Shown in pieces: positions 8,944-18,546 of a DNA stretch of 64,000 bases. This DNA is from JADFRD01 sp964491015 (GTDB lineage Bacteria > Fidelibacterota > Marinisomatia > Marinisomatales > TCS55): contig CAZBEY010000003.1 of NCBI GenBank assembly GCA_964491015.1, positions 6,192 to 70,191 on the forward strand, written 5' to 3'. The notes under the pieces are model-generated. The model saw only the letters and a program-made list of their open reading frames with translations. It was not told the DNA's origin and ran no database searches. Both the position numbers and the translations under genes were made by a program. Position 1 is the first letter of the stretch. Every line of letters begins with the position of its first letter.

Positions 8944-9912
8944 CTAATTTTTTTGTACAAATCCTAGCACCGTCCCTGGGTATTTATCTGTGGTGATTAA
9001 AAATCCTTTTTCATCCAAACGGACAATCCCTTCCCAATTCCTCGATTCCTTATCGTCTAATTCAATTTGAATCGGTTCTCGATTGAAGAGTTGAATTTTC
9101 CCACCCGTTATTTCAAACTCAAGCAATCGCTCAACAGCTTCGGAATTTTGATGTGTTTTTCCCTCACCAAACATTGCAGCAATCGAATCATATGCCGGAT
9201 TCAGTCTCTTTTTATCCCCTTTCCATAAATAATTAATAGCCCAAAAATGATTTTCACTATTCAGCCTTGTGACGTCTGTGATACGGTATTCTATATTGGG
9301 AAATTCGATTTTTGAAACCGAATCATTTTTCATGGAAACAACATACTGCCATACTGAATCCCGAATATTTTTCCCATTGGCTTCATAGCAGAGAATAACA
9401 TTATCTTTATCAATGAGAGCGCTTTCATAGGTCATATTATTCACCTGTACGGGTACCGGCAATTCTAAGGGAGCTTCTTCATCAATAATGGCTTCCAATG
9501 ACTTGGGATCGATTGTCCCCCGAGCTAAATAACCATGCATGTCTTTTCCCTGCTTAGCTTCTAATGTAACCACAAAATGATTTCCGGTAAATGCGATTGA
9601 TTCAAATCCTTCAAATCCCGGTATTTTCGTTGAATAGTCTGGTGTAACAAAAGGAATTTTTCGGGGATTGATGGCTTCTGGAATATCCGTATTCAGCGAT
9701 GCAATAATTTCATCTTTTGAAATCATAAAGAGAAACCCTCCCAGGTTTTCCGGTAACAATACAAGATCGTTTTTATACCAATCCATTCCTGAAATTTCCT
9801 GATTCGGGTCTGTTATTAATCCTTCCAATGGAATATTAACCAATTTAGTCTCCTCTGCTATTGAGCAGGAAAGGATCAATAAAAACGAAAATAATCGGTA
9901 TTTTGGATTCAT
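8944..9912 (-). CDS. Secreted propeller-like protein, SdiA-regulated/phytase-like
   Basis: 322 residues with an N-terminal signal sequence ending near I-L-S-C-S, which could be a weak lipobox, so periplasmic or lipid-anchored. The body has repeated beta-strand segments with E-I-S-G-M-D-W, G-F-E-G-F-E-S-I-A, R-N-W-E-G-I-V-R-L and G-F-L-I-T-T-D motifs. These recall the esterase-like domain of phytases and SdiA-regulated propellers, where an acidic pocket binds calcium. A shorter relative with the same layout lies at 13723-14583. The enzymatic role is not established; the assignment is by overall style. Confidence 0.55.
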   Translation of the reverse strand: MNPKYRLFSFLLILSCSIAEETKLVNIPLEGLITDPNQEISGMDWYKNDLVLLPENLGGFLFMISKDEIIASLNTDIPEAINPRKIPFVTPDYSTKIPGFEGFESIAFTGNHFVVTLEAKQGKDMHGYLARGTIDPKSLEAIIDEEAPLELPVPVQVNNMTYESALIDKDNVILCYEANGKNIRDSVWQYVVSMKNDSVSKIEFPNIEYRITDVTRLNSENHFWAINYLWKGDKKRLNPAYDSIAAMFGEGKTHQNSEAVERLLEFEITGGKIQLFNREPIQIELDDKESRNWEGIVRLDEKGFLITTDKYPGTVLGFVQKN

Positions 9913-10019
9913 AAATTTTCTTCAAACGGAGATAAGTTAGGTCAATAATTGATTGAAAACATATAATATAATGGACATTCAAATCGTCATTTTTTTTCTT
10001 AACTTTCTTCAGGTTTATT

Positions 10020-10643
10020 ATGGACAATCCTCGTCATCAAATGGTTCAGTTTCAACTTCAACAGCGTGGAATAAAAAATAAAGAAGTTCTTGCTGTCATG
10101 GAAAAGGTCCCGAGACATTTATTTGTAAAAAAAGAATTTCAAGATTTTGCCTATGATGACAGGCCTTTGCCCATTGGCTACAATCAAACCATCAGTCAGC
10201 CTTATATCGTTGCCTATATGACTGACCGGTTGAATATATCACATCATCACTCTGTTTTAGAAATAGGAACCGGTTGCGGATATCAAACCGCTATTTTATC
10301 CGAATTAGCTGGTAATGTTTATTCCCTGGAGCGAATTACGGAGCTGGCCGATTCTGCTCAACAGCGTCTTTACAAACTCGGATATAATAATGTTGATGTC
10401 ATCCAAGGCAACGGATGGAATGGTTACAAAAAAAAAGCTCCTTTTGATCGTATTATTGTCACCGCCGGGGCGAATAAAATTCCAAAATCATTAAAAGAGC
10501 AATTGGCGAATGGAGGTATAATGATCATACCTGTGGGGCGAATGACTTTTAACCAATTTCTGAAAATAGTGCGAAAAGATTCCTCCGGACAAATATCTAC
10601 AGAAACAACATTACCGGTCCGGTTTGTTAAACTAAAAAAATAG
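10020..10643 (+). CDS. pcm: Protein-L-isoaspartate O-methyltransferase
   Basis: 207 residues, the normal length. Family hallmarks are R-G-I-K near the N-terminus, V-P-R-H-L-F-V, the substrate loop L-P-I-G-Y-N-Q-T-I-S-Q-P-Y-I-V-A, the SAM-binding VLEIGTGCGYQTAILS, and the late IIVTAGANKIP and L-A-N-G-G-I-M-I-I-P-V-G segments. It uses SAM to methylate isoaspartyl residues in damaged proteins and so starts their repair, in the cytoplasm. It is a single gene, divergent from the upstream secreted protein; the ~100-bp gap between them must hold both promoters. Confidence 0.95.
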   Translation: MDNPRHQMVQFQLQQRGIKNKEVLAVMEKVPRHLFVKKEFQDFAYDDRPLPIGYNQTISQPYIVAYMTDRLNISHHHSVLEIGTGCGYQTAILSELAGNVYSLERITELADSAQQRLYKLGYNNVDVIQGNGWNGYKKKAPFDRIIVTAGANKIPKSLKEQLANGGIMIIPVGRMTFNQFLKIVRKDSSGQISTETTLPVRFVKLKK

Positions 10644-10668
10644 AGAGTTTTGCGAATCCCTCGAATAA

Positions 10669-13629
10669 TTAGAACGGATTCACGAGAGACAATCTAATAT
10701 AATTAACTGGCCATTCTCCGTCCCGCCAGCGGTTGAAATCTTGGGCCGTGCCATATGCAATGACAAACCCTATCAGATTTACTCGCAATTCATAACCGGC
10801 GGTAAACAACCAGTCATCCATTTTACCATTGCTGTACCAGGCATTTCCGAAATCAATGAATGTAGCTGCCGTCACTTTTTCATTACCCAGCCGAGGCTCA
10901 ATCGTTCCAAAAATCACCCTGTCTCCTAATCGCCAATCATCCCAACCTCTCAAATGAACAACCTCGTCAGACCCAAAAACATTGTTTCCACCTAAATAAA
11001 TAGGTGTATCATTCGTAATCGCCGGCATATCCTGAGGGGGTGGATTATTACCTAACATAGTCACTGTTTTTATTCGTCCAAAAACGACCACAGGGCTTTT
11101 TTTATGTGGCAGCCAATTGAAAAATGCATCTGTTGTAATCTTAGTAAAATCAAAGTCCCCGAACACGCTTGAGCTGGCTACATCCAATTGTGCGTTAAAT
11201 CCCGATCCTTGTTTGGGTATCATAATATTTTGTTTGTGGGGTCTCATATTTTTCCAGATATAATGAATGCTGAACAACCCCTCTTTACCAGATGCCGGTG
11301 CGGGTAAAAAGCTATTTGATCTTGTATTAACTATTTGAATTTCATCTGTTGATTCGTTTACATCCTCAATAATGGATGCATTTCGATCGGTAATTTTCAA
11401 TTGTACACCAAAAACATGATTCCCGGACGTGCTGTTTCCGGTGTTGTATGGTAAATTCGACCAAACTGCAAAACTATTGTTTTCTTCCAGCAAACCCCAT
11501 TTTGAACGATCGTACGGTTTTATTTTAATATCGAATAATGATGAAACATTAATTCCCCACATGGGGCCGCCCATTGCATTGATATACTGTAATAAAAATC
11601 TGTGCGTTTTGCCTTGAGAAAAATCAGCCAGACCAATTCCAGTAAATATATGCCTTGTCATTGCATCTGCCCATTGAGTAAATCCGATAATAGAATTCCC
11701 GATGGGCAAAACCAAAGATGTAAGATGCTTAAATCCCAATGAGGGTGTATAGTCATGAATTTTAACTATTGATACATCTTTCTTTGGATCAATATCCTTC
11801 AATATCGTGTTTGGTTTTGCTTCCCTCCAATCAGTGTACAATTCTCTTAGGGTCAGATCTTTTGTGGTAATGTATCGATGGGGATCTACGTTTGCAATGC
11901 GAACAGTATCCACGTCGGGTAGTGTGACTGCCATGATTGAACTATCGACCACTGACCACTGTGCAGCCCAGACTGCGTCTCCCACGTCGGTGACTTGTCT
12001 GCTTTCACCGGTGGTTAAATTGAGAGTATGAATATTGGGAGTTGATCCTGCGTGGGATGTGTATGAAATAAAGTCACCACCTGGATGCCAAACCGGTCCA
12101 TAATCCGCAGAGGGATCATTTGTCAGCCGTCGTATTTCACCCAAATCCATTGTGAGTAAAAATAAATCAAGATTCGCTTCTTGATCTGCCATGGCGAAGA
12201 CAACAGACTGGCCGTCCGGAGAATATTGGGGATCCATTATTTGTGTGTCGTATGTGTAGTCTGTAATCTTATTTATATTGCTTCCATCCGGATTCATTGT
12301 GTATAAATTGGCAATACTATTTTCATGTGCCACAAAAACGATATTTTCACCGTCCGGAGCCCAGTCCGGATAAGTGGCTCGCATGGAATGGGTCATCCAA
12401 GTGGACTTTTTTGAATCGAGATCGTAGACTTTAATATCATTTACCATCGACTGATTTTCCCCAAAATGATATTTGGAATAAGCCAGTTTACGTCCGTCCG
12501 GTGACCAACTGAGTGTTTTCTGAAAAGAACCGTAATCTACTTCTTTTTTATCCCAGACCAGGATTGGTTTTGGGTTTTTCTTTTTTTCATCCTGCTTCTG
12601 TTTCTTGAATATTTTTGTAAAAATTCCGGTCATTTTTTCTTTTTTAGACTCTTTTTTTTCTGCTTTTTTCCTTTTTTCCCTTTGTTCTTTTTCTTTGGTG
12701 GTATCCCTTTGGATGATATAAAGGGATTGATCAAACTGGCCTTCATCGTCCATTCCTGTAATCGCCATTCGGGTACTATCACTGTAAAAGGAAAACGATC
12801 CTAATTTCTTGATGGGAAGGGTCACTACTTTTCCTATTTCTTCAATGGCTTCTTTCTGTGCTCTGTAGCCATAATAGTAAGTGTTCATTTGTCGGCGCCA
12901 GTCTTCATTAAATTGATCAACAGTAATTCCCGTATGTTTTTTAAAAGCATCTTCAAAATTGAACAGCCCGATTTTATTTTGTTCGGATAATGTATTGACG
13001 ATGGTTGAATCTCCAAAACGATTAGACCAGTACAACAGTTTAGAGAAACCGTCGTGGTGCGGGTCCATTTCTTTTGTTTTATTTTTAAGAATGTGGTATT
13101 TATGACTGATATCCGCCCGATAGGGCCGCCACCGTTCTGTTTCGTATTCAGCAAGCCCTTCTACCACCCACCCCGGTGTTTTTGACAGTAAAAAAGACCA
13201 AGGTTCCGGTATCCACGTTTTAATTTTATGGAAAAAGAAAATGTGTTGTAACTCATGGGAAACTACCTGGTATAACCATTTCTCATCCTCAAGCCAGATA
13301 GCTGCATCATTCTGGTCTACCCAGATAAATGTTGTATTTGTCCAAAGGGCAAAGCCGTTCATTATTTCATCTTCGCTGGTAAAAATAATATCGATCGTTG
13401 GAATATCTTTTAATTCCATCTGCTTCAGCAATAGAGGGTAAACTTGCTCAGCGATGGAGGCACCTTCTTTTGCAATACTTTCAATGCCTTGGTGGTGATG
13501 GATTCGAAAATGTTCTGTTTCGATAGTGGTCCAGTCGAGCTCTCCATGGGTTCGCCCCGTCCACTGCCACGTCTGCGCCCAACTAAATGAAACAAAAAAT
13601 ACAAAAATGAAGTTTTTAAATAATTTCAT
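10669..13629 (-). CDS. Metallopeptidase-TolB propeller-beta-barrel fusion protein
   Basis: 986 residues with a signal peptide. Residues ~30-240 form a gluzincin (peptidase MA-like) domain: HELQH at 125-129 gives two zinc ligands and the catalytic glutamate, and WVVEGLAEYE near 154-162 the third ligand. A basic, lysine/glutamate-rich linker (about 310-355) follows. Next come five or more PD40/TolB blades (S-P-D-G-R-K-L-A-Y, A-P-D-G-E-N-I-V-F, S-P-D-G-Q-S-V-V-F). The last ~300 residues look like a surface-antigen/Omp85-like barrel ending in F. The parts suggest an outer-membrane-anchored protease that acts or binds in the periplasm. Substrate unknown. Confidence 0.8.
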   Translation of the reverse strand: MKLFKNFIFVFFVSFSWAQTWQWTGRTHGELDWTTIETEHFRIHHHQGIESIAKEGASIAEQVYPLLLKQMELKDIPTIDIIFTSEDEIMNGFALWTNTTFIWVDQNDAAIWLEDEKWLYQVVSHELQHIFFFHKIKTWIPEPWSFLLSKTPGWVVEGLAEYETERWRPYRADISHKYHILKNKTKEMDPHHDGFSKLLYWSNRFGDSTIVNTLSEQNKIGLFNFEDAFKKHTGITVDQFNEDWRRQMNTYYYGYRAQKEAIEEIGKVVTLPIKKLGSFSFYSDSTRMAITGMDDEGQFDQSLYIIQRDTTKEKEQREKRKKAEKKESKKEKMTGIFTKIFKKQKQDEKKKNPKPILVWDKKEVDYGSFQKTLSWSPDGRKLAYSKYHFGENQSMVNDIKVYDLDSKKSTWMTHSMRATYPDWAPDGENIVFVAHENSIANLYTMNPDGSNINKITDYTYDTQIMDPQYSPDGQSVVFAMADQEANLDLFLLTMDLGEIRRLTNDPSADYGPVWHPGGDFISYTSHAGSTPNIHTLNLTTGESRQVTDVGDAVWAAQWSVVDSSIMAVTLPDVDTVRIANVDPHRYITTKDLTLRELYTDWREAKPNTILKDIDPKKDVSIVKIHDYTPSLGFKHLTSLVLPIGNSIIGFTQWADAMTRHIFTGIGLADFSQGKTHRFLLQYINAMGGPMWGINVSSLFDIKIKPYDRSKWGLLEENNSFAVWSNLPYNTGNSTSGNHVFGVQLKITDRNASIIEDVNESTDEIQIVNTRSNSFLPAPASGKEGLFSIHYIWKNMRPHKQNIMIPKQGSGFNAQLDVASSSVFGDFDFTKITTDAFFNWLPHKKSPVVVFGRIKTVTMLGNNPPPQDMPAITNDTPIYLGGNNVFGSDEVVHLRGWDDWRLGDRVIFGTIEPRLGNEKVTAATFIDFGNAWYSNGKMDDWLFTAGYELRVNLIGFVIAYGTAQDFNRWRDGEWPVNYIRLSLVNPF

Positions 13630-13722
13630 TATCCGAATACCTTCTATAAGAATTAAATATATTTATGGAAATAACTATGGTGCAATGATTTGAATTTAAC
13701 CCCTAATTGTGGTTATCAGAAT

Positions 13723-14583
13723 TCATTCTCCTAAATTGATTCGCTTGATATAACCCCCAAAATATTCATCATCCGTCGCAACCAAAATACCACCGCTAAT
13801 AAGCTCAAATCCTTCTACTTTTCGATTTTCAAATTTGAAAATAGGAGATGGATGTTTTTCCAGATAAAATTGAACACGATTATCACTAAATCGGAATGTT
13901 CCGATCTGATACAAAGCAGATGAAAAAGGGCCTTCGTCTCCGGGGTCTGATGTAGCCGAAATCCAGCAATTCCCGGATTGATCTATTTTAATATCAGCTA
14001 TGTGGCGGACGTATTCTGTGGGCCAGTCTACTGAAATTTCCAGTGAATCAAGAGGGTGTACCGTTTTATGATTCAAATCCATCCATCCCCAATATAATTT
14101 ACCGGGCTCTGTTGTTTTACCCCTGTGCCCCCAAACAGCCAGATATTTTTTACCTGATTTTATCAAATCAAATCCTTCAAGATTTGTCGGGTATTTAACC
14201 CCAGGGAGTTGAATACAGCCGTTATAAGCCAGCCTCTGTTTGACCTTGTCAAATATCAACCAGTGGCATTTCCCTTGGCTTTCCATGGCTATCATGTCAG
14301 TAAGGCTATTGGGTATTGCGGTTAGCGCTTCTAAATCGTAAGGTAAATCATTCACAGGCCAATCCACGGTACGATAATCAACGGAATCACCATCCAGTCT
14401 GAGTAGACCGATTCGTTCCTCGTTCGCCTTTTTATTATCATGAACAAGAAAAATATTTCCATTCAGATTGGCAACGCCACTGATGGACCGAGACTGTTGA
14501 GTCCCAATCGTAACCCATTCATCCTGAGCTGAGATCATTGATATTGAACAAATAAAAATAATTCTATAAATTGGAAACATCAT
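13723..14583 (-). CDS. Secreted propeller-like protein (relative of 8944-9912)
   Basis: 286 residues with a short signal peptide (IIFICSISMISAQ). It shares the layout of the protein at 8944-9912: an early S-I-S-G-V-A-N-L motif, a P-Y-D-L-E-A-L-T-A-I segment, N-L-E-G-F-D, then V-E-G-F-E-L-I-S-G-G-I-L-V-A-T-D-D-E-Y-F near the end. This pattern fits a beta-propeller of the esterase-like/SdiA-regulated kind. Its start abuts the stop of the HAD gene (14583), so the two are probably translated from one message. No catalytic residues can be assigned with confidence. Confidence 0.5.
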   Translation of the reverse strand: MMFPIYRIIFICSISMISAQDEWVTIGTQQSRSISGVANLNGNIFLVHDNKKANEERIGLLRLDGDSVDYRTVDWPVNDLPYDLEALTAIPNSLTDMIAMESQGKCHWLIFDKVKQRLAYNGCIQLPGVKYPTNLEGFDLIKSGKKYLAVWGHRGKTTEPGKLYWGWMDLNHKTVHPLDSLEISVDWPTEYVRHIADIKIDQSGNCWISATSDPGDEGPFSSALYQIGTFRFSDNRVQFYLEKHPSPIFKFENRKVEGFELISGGILVATDDEYFGGYIKRINLGE

Positions 14584-15203
14584 TAAAGAGTTATCCCTAT
14601 TTGGTAAAGTTCCGTGGTCAAATTATTAAAACCGGTAAAATGAATTGTATGAAATCCAAGGCTTTTTGCTTGGGTTACATTTGTTTCCATGTCATCAATG
14701 AACAGGCATTCTTCAGGATTTGTATTGATATTTTTTAGCGCTTTTAGAAATATTTCTTTTTCCGGTTTTCTGCACCCCATTTCAAAGGAATAAAATGTTC
14801 TGTGAACCTGATTCTGAAAACTGAACCGTTTTTCCAACTCATGCTGAATATGACGGTGGTTTGTGTTAGATAGAAGATAAATCCCGTATGAGTTTTTTAG
14901 GATGGGCAGTAACTCGACTGTTTTTGTTTCATTCAAAATTAACCTATCCCATCCTTCCCAGAAATTTACATCTATTAAGCCGTTCGGTTGCGGCAGGGCA
15001 TTTTTAACCATCTGAAAAAATTCATCATCCGATAGCTGTCCTGTTTCGTATTGTTCATGAGCAGCGTAGGGAAAATGGTCTTTTAAAACCTTGGTTGAAA
15101 GATTTGCACATTTCCCCCAATATTTGATAGAGACCATTGGATCAATGTTTAGAAGAACACCGCCAATATCAAAAAAGATGTGCTTAATTGAGCCGTTTCT
15201 CAC
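14583..15203 (-). CDS. HAD-superfamily hydrolase, subfamily IA (YihX-like)
   Basis: 206 residues containing all four HAD motifs: I, FDIGGVLLNID, where the usual second aspartate is replaced by glycine as in YihX-type members; II, LLSNTN; III, the lysine in GCRKPEKEIF; IV, FIDDMETNV. The helical cap lies between motifs I and II. YihX relatives remove phosphate from alpha-glucose-1-phosphate or similar sugars; epoxide-hydrolase N-terminal phosphatases are also close. It is cytoplasmic and co-directional with, and touching, the downstream propeller-like gene. Confidence 0.85.
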   Translation of the reverse strand: MRNGSIKHIFFDIGGVLLNIDPMVSIKYWGKCANLSTKVLKDHFPYAAHEQYETGQLSDDEFFQMVKNALPQPNGLIDVNFWEGWDRLILNETKTVELLPILKNSYGIYLLSNTNHRHIQHELEKRFSFQNQVHRTFYSFEMGCRKPEKEIFLKALKNINTNPEECLFIDDMETNVTQAKSLGFHTIHFTGFNNLTTELYQIGITL

Positions 15204-15238
15204 TTTTGTACTTTCATAATATAAAGCTCTTATACATT

Positions 15239-15275
15239 CCCCTAAATCCCCCTTTATTAAGGGGGACTAAGGGGG
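15239..15275. repeat. C/G-rich inverted repeat (REP-like)
   Basis: Inner stem CCCCCTT (15248-15254)/AAGGGGG (15259-15265) with loop TATT, extended outward by CCCCT and AGGGG arms. No T-run flanks it on either strand, so an intrinsic terminator is unlikely, although it lies just downstream of the glycosylase gene. Elements of this sequence type are widespread between genes in many bacteria. Confidence 0.7.
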
Positions 15276-15325
15276 TTATATCAAAAAATGAAATAATCAT
15301 ACGCAATGGTAGAACAATGTTTCTT

Positions 15326-15949
15326 TTACCATTCAAAAGGCCCTTCCACTAATCGCCAAAGATACCAGGAGGCAATGGTCCGATAGGGCCGCCATGGATT
15401 TGCCACTTTGAGCATCAATTCTGATGAAGGCATTTTTATTAATGAACCATAATGCATTATTCCCTTTTGAATTCCCAAATCACTCACCGGCAATACATCC
15501 GGACGCTGGAGCGTAAACATGAGAAACATTTCCGCCGTCCAGGGACCGATTCCCTTGATAGCAATCAAATTTTTTATGACTTCTTCATCTTTTAATTCAG
15601 CCAGATTTTTTGGAATAGAACCATTGGCAAACGCTTCGGCAATATGATGAACATAGGATGCTTTCTGATTGGATAACCCGACAGACCGCAGCTCATCGTG
15701 GGATTTTTCCATCACTTCTTTAGGTGTTGGATATTTATCTCCATCAAATAAATTCTTGAATCTACTGTAAATTGTAGACGCCGCTTTTCCGCTTAATTGC
15801 TGATAAACCACAGCCCGAACCAGCGATTCGAAATAATTGGACTTCTTTCCGAACGATGGCCTTCCAAATCTATCGATTAACTGACCCATTTTCGGATCCA
15901 CCATTCTTAAGTGATTTAACCCTGCGTTAACATTCATCTTTTTCCGCAT
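15326..15949 (-). CDS. DNA-3-methyladenine glycosylase II-like (AlkA/HhH-GPD)
   Basis: 207 residues of the helix-hairpin-helix/GPD superfamily. The HhH hairpin reads A-I-K-G-I-G-P-W-T-A-E-M and the catalytic aspartate is in LPVSDLGIQKG, followed by W-R-P-Y-R-T-I-A-S-W-Y-L-W, the AlkA-type C-terminus. It lacks the N-terminal domain of E. coli AlkA, like the compact MAG enzymes. It should excise alkylated purines from DNA in base-excision repair. It overlaps the upstream methyltransferase gene by 16 bases, so the two are likely co-transcribed. Confidence 0.9.
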   Translation of the reverse strand: MRKKMNVNAGLNHLRMVDPKMGQLIDRFGRPSFGKKSNYFESLVRAVVYQQLSGKAASTIYSRFKNLFDGDKYPTPKEVMEKSHDELRSVGLSNQKASYVHHIAEAFANGSIPKNLAELKDEEVIKNLIAIKGIGPWTAEMFLMFTLQRPDVLPVSDLGIQKGIMHYGSLIKMPSSELMLKVANPWRPYRTIASWYLWRLVEGPFEW

Positions 15950-16677
15950 AGGTAAATCTGCAAATTGCTTTCCGGCCCGGAAGCCGTTTTATCATAATCG
16001 CCATATTTTTCCCTGATAACAAACCCGGCATCAACCAATAGACGGTCCATTGTATCGGGGAAAATCATATGCATATCAAATTCGTATTCATCTGGTTCAT
16101 TTTTCCCCTCTGTGTTGAAATACCAGTGAATATGATTGATTTGTGATTCATTATCATAATCATTTATTTCACTCACAATACAATGATCACCATTTGGATA
16201 GTCAAATTCCATCACATAATGTTTCTGCTTATCTCTGTATAAAAAAAGTGGGTCAGGTACAAACAAATCAATTAAAAATGTTCCTTTTTCAGCCAGATGC
16301 CGATGGACACATTGGAAAAACGAAAAAATATCATTATTGGTCATTAAGTGACAAATGGAGTTGAAACCGATAAAAATAAATTTGAATTTTTGACCCAACT
16401 CAAATTGCCGCATATCGCCTTCAATAAAGTTAAAACGATTTTGAAATTGTTTCAGTTTTCCCCGGGCATATTTTACAAAATCCGAACTTAATTCAATCCC
16501 CGTATAGGTATGTCCCTTTTCTAGAAGAGATAAAGCCAGTCGCCCCGTTCCAGCTGCTAATTCTAATACAGGGCTTCCAAATTCATCCGCAAAATCAGCT
16601 ATGAATTCAATATCATTCGTTTTCCACCAATTATACATATCATACAACTCCGGAGCGGAATATATATTTTTAATCAA
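15934..16677 (-). CDS. Class I SAM-dependent methyltransferase
   Basis: 247 residues with a Rossmann methyltransferase domain. Motif I is VLELAAGTGRLALSL, the acidic motif II is T-G-I-E-L-S, an F-I-E-G-D-M-R-Q motif gives the adenine-binding acidic residue, and I-F-I-G-F-N-S-I-C-H-L is the post-IV strand. The C-terminal part is beta-rich, as in the ubiE/SAM-dependent Methyltransf_25 group. The substrate cannot be inferred. It overlaps the glycosylase gene by 16 bases. Confidence 0.85.
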   Translation of the reverse strand: MIKNIYSAPELYDMYNWWKTNDIEFIADFADEFGSPVLELAAGTGRLALSLLEKGHTYTGIELSSDFVKYARGKLKQFQNRFNFIEGDMRQFELGQKFKFIFIGFNSICHLMTNNDIFSFFQCVHRHLAEKGTFLIDLFVPDPLFLYRDKQKHYVMEFDYPNGDHCIVSEINDYDNESQINHIHWYFNTEGKNEPDEYEFDMHMIFPDTMDRLLVDAGFVIREKYGDYDKTASGPESNLQIYLCGKR

Positions 16678-16770
16678 AATTTGGCTAGCGTTTTAAGTGT
16701 CATAAGTAGGTAGTTTTTTTACAGTAGTGAACTTAATCTTATAACAGTATTTGAATCGCTGAAAAACAAA

Positions 16771-17814
16771 TTGATGCTTAAAAATTTTGATATTGTAATT
16801 ATCATGTTATCGATGAGAATCGTTTTATCGGCGCCTATTAGTTTTGAAGGACAATCCTCCATGTCCGGATTTAATAATCCGCTATATTCCGATCCACAAT
16901 TTGAATACTGGCTTCAATATATTCCAACTATCAGCTTGGAAAATCAACATAGTAATTCTAGAATGTTGGATGCAGAGTGGGCAATTGATATTAATTATCC
17001 CAGTCTCATTGATTCTGTGTCTGTTACTAACTATAGGAGCTGGGTTAGATATAAATGTAAAGATATTGAAATAAGAGCCGGAATTCAAAAGCTGAATTTC
17101 GGACCGGCAAAATTATTTCGAGCTCTCCAATGGTTTGATACACTGAACCCTGTAGACCCGCTGCGGTTGACACCTGGAATCAATGCGTTGCGTGTCCGGA
17201 AAGAAATGAGTCAAACCGATTATTATATGATGTGGATAATTCATAAGATAGATGAAATGGTCAGCTTAGAGCCCCATCAGTCAAAAAAAGGATCCAATGA
17301 ATTTGGCGGTCGTTATCAAACGGTGACAAAATATGGAGAATTTGCCATTACTTCTCATTTCAGGTTTATTGAACCCGGGGTTGAAAAACTACCGGAATTC
17401 CGGTTGGCTTTTGACGGATCAGTCGATATGGGTATCAATACCTGGTTTGAATCCGTATTTATTAAATCAAAAGAGGAGGCCGGTTTTGTTGATTTTCAGC
17501 AAATGACAACTGTTGGGGTTGATTATACATTTAACGTTGGGAATGGGTTTTACAGTTCTTTTGAAGCTTATCGTTATTATTCTTCCGGAAGCAATATTTC
17601 TTCAAATAAGATAGGAAAACTGGGCGCTTTATTTTCATATCCCTTGTCAATTTTTGACAATTTCACATCAATCTCATATTACGATTTGGAATTAAAAGAA
17701 AGTTTTCAATATGTCGCCTGGCAACGGGCTTATGACAATTTAACTTTAGACGCCGGACTATTTTTGTATCAATCGAATGTCGGTTATCAAATCATACTGA
17801 CTTATTACCACTAA
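16771..17814 (+). CDS. Outer-membrane porin-like protein of a Lol-like operon
   Basis: 347 residues. It starts with a signal peptide (IVIIMLSMRIVLSAP) and then consists almost wholly of amphipathic beta strands with aromatic girdle residues, ending in I-L-T-Y-Y-H, so a beta-barrel is likely. The stretch K-L-N-F-G-P-A-K-L-F-R-A-L-Q-W-F-D resembles DUF1302/alginate-export-type porins. It is the first gene of a tight five-gene operon with a LolD-like ATPase, two FtsX permeases and a LolA-like protein. It could therefore be the outer-membrane end of a trans-envelope transport route. Confidence 0.65.
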   Translation: MMLKNFDIVIIMLSMRIVLSAPISFEGQSSMSGFNNPLYSDPQFEYWLQYIPTISLENQHSNSRMLDAEWAIDINYPSLIDSVSVTNYRSWVRYKCKDIEIRAGIQKLNFGPAKLFRALQWFDTLNPVDPLRLTPGINALRVRKEMSQTDYYMMWIIHKIDEMVSLEPHQSKKGSNEFGGRYQTVTKYGEFAITSHFRFIEPGVEKLPEFRLAFDGSVDMGINTWFESVFIKSKEEAGFVDFQQMTTVGVDYTFNVGNGFYSSFEAYRYYSSGSNISSNKIGKLGALFSYPLSIFDNFTSISYYDLELKESFQYVAWQRAYDNLTLDAGLFLYQSNVGYQIILTYYH

Positions 17815-17831
17815 TAAATAAAGGATTTGTA

Positions 17832-18545
17832 ATGAACAATTCAACCATCACACAAATAAAAAATCTCAAAAAGGATTTTCCGATGGGAAAAGGTGTATTC
17901 ACCGCTTTACAAAATATCAACATCAGTATTAAAGCGGGAGAGTTCCTGGGGTTAATCGGCCCCAGCGGATCGGGAAAAACCACCTTATTGAATATTATTG
18001 GTTCATTAGATATTTGTACGGACGGAGAGGTGACCGTATTAGATAAAAATGTAAGCACCCTTTCTCAAATTGAAGCTGCAAATTTAAGAAGCGTATATCT
18101 TGGATTTATTTTTCAAACTTATAATTTGCTCCCTGTTTATACAGTATTTGAAAATGTAGAATTACCGTTATTACTATTGAAGCAATCCCAATCAAAAAGA
18201 AAAAGGGCCGTTGAAGATGCTCTTGAGTGGGTTGGGTTAAGTGATAAAATTAATTCCAAACCGGCGCAATTATCCGGGGGTGAATGTCAGCGCGTGTCCA
18301 TCGCCAGGGCCATGGTGAAAAAACCGAAAATCGTATTAGCGGATGAACCTACTGCCAATCTGGATGCTGAAAATTCCCATCATATCTTGAAAACGATGAA
18401 ATCTCTTAATTCAGAATTGAATACCACCTTTGTTTTCGCAACTCATGATGAAAAAGTTATACAATATTTGCATCGAAAAATAAGCTTGGTGGATGGTCAG
18501 GTTGTGAACGATGAAAAAGTCACCAACAACACAATAGGGGACTGA
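17832..18545 (+). CDS. LolD/MacB-type ABC transporter ATP-binding protein
   Basis: 237 residues, with Walker A GPSGSGKTT, signature LSGGECQRV, Walker B IVLADEPTANLDAE and the H-loop F-V-F-A-T-H-D. The A-D-E-P-T-A-N-L-D form of Walker B is typical of the LolD/MacB/FtsE branch that works with FtsX-fold permeases. This fits its neighbours, since two such permeases follow within two bases. It provides ATP-driven mechanotransmission rather than classic transmembrane transport. The N-terminal D-F-P-M-G-K-G-V-F-T-A-L segment contacts the nucleotide. Confidence 0.92.
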   Translation: MNNSTITQIKNLKKDFPMGKGVFTALQNINISIKAGEFLGLIGPSGSGKTTLLNIIGSLDICTDGEVTVLDKNVSTLSQIEAANLRSVYLGFIFQTYNLLPVYTVFENVELPLLLLKQSQSKRKRAVEDALEWVGLSDKINSKPAQLSGGECQRVSIARAMVKKPKIVLADEPTANLDAENSHHILKTMKSLNSELNTTFVFATHDEKVIQYLHRKISLVDGQVVNDEKVTNNTIGD

Positions 18546-18546
18546 C

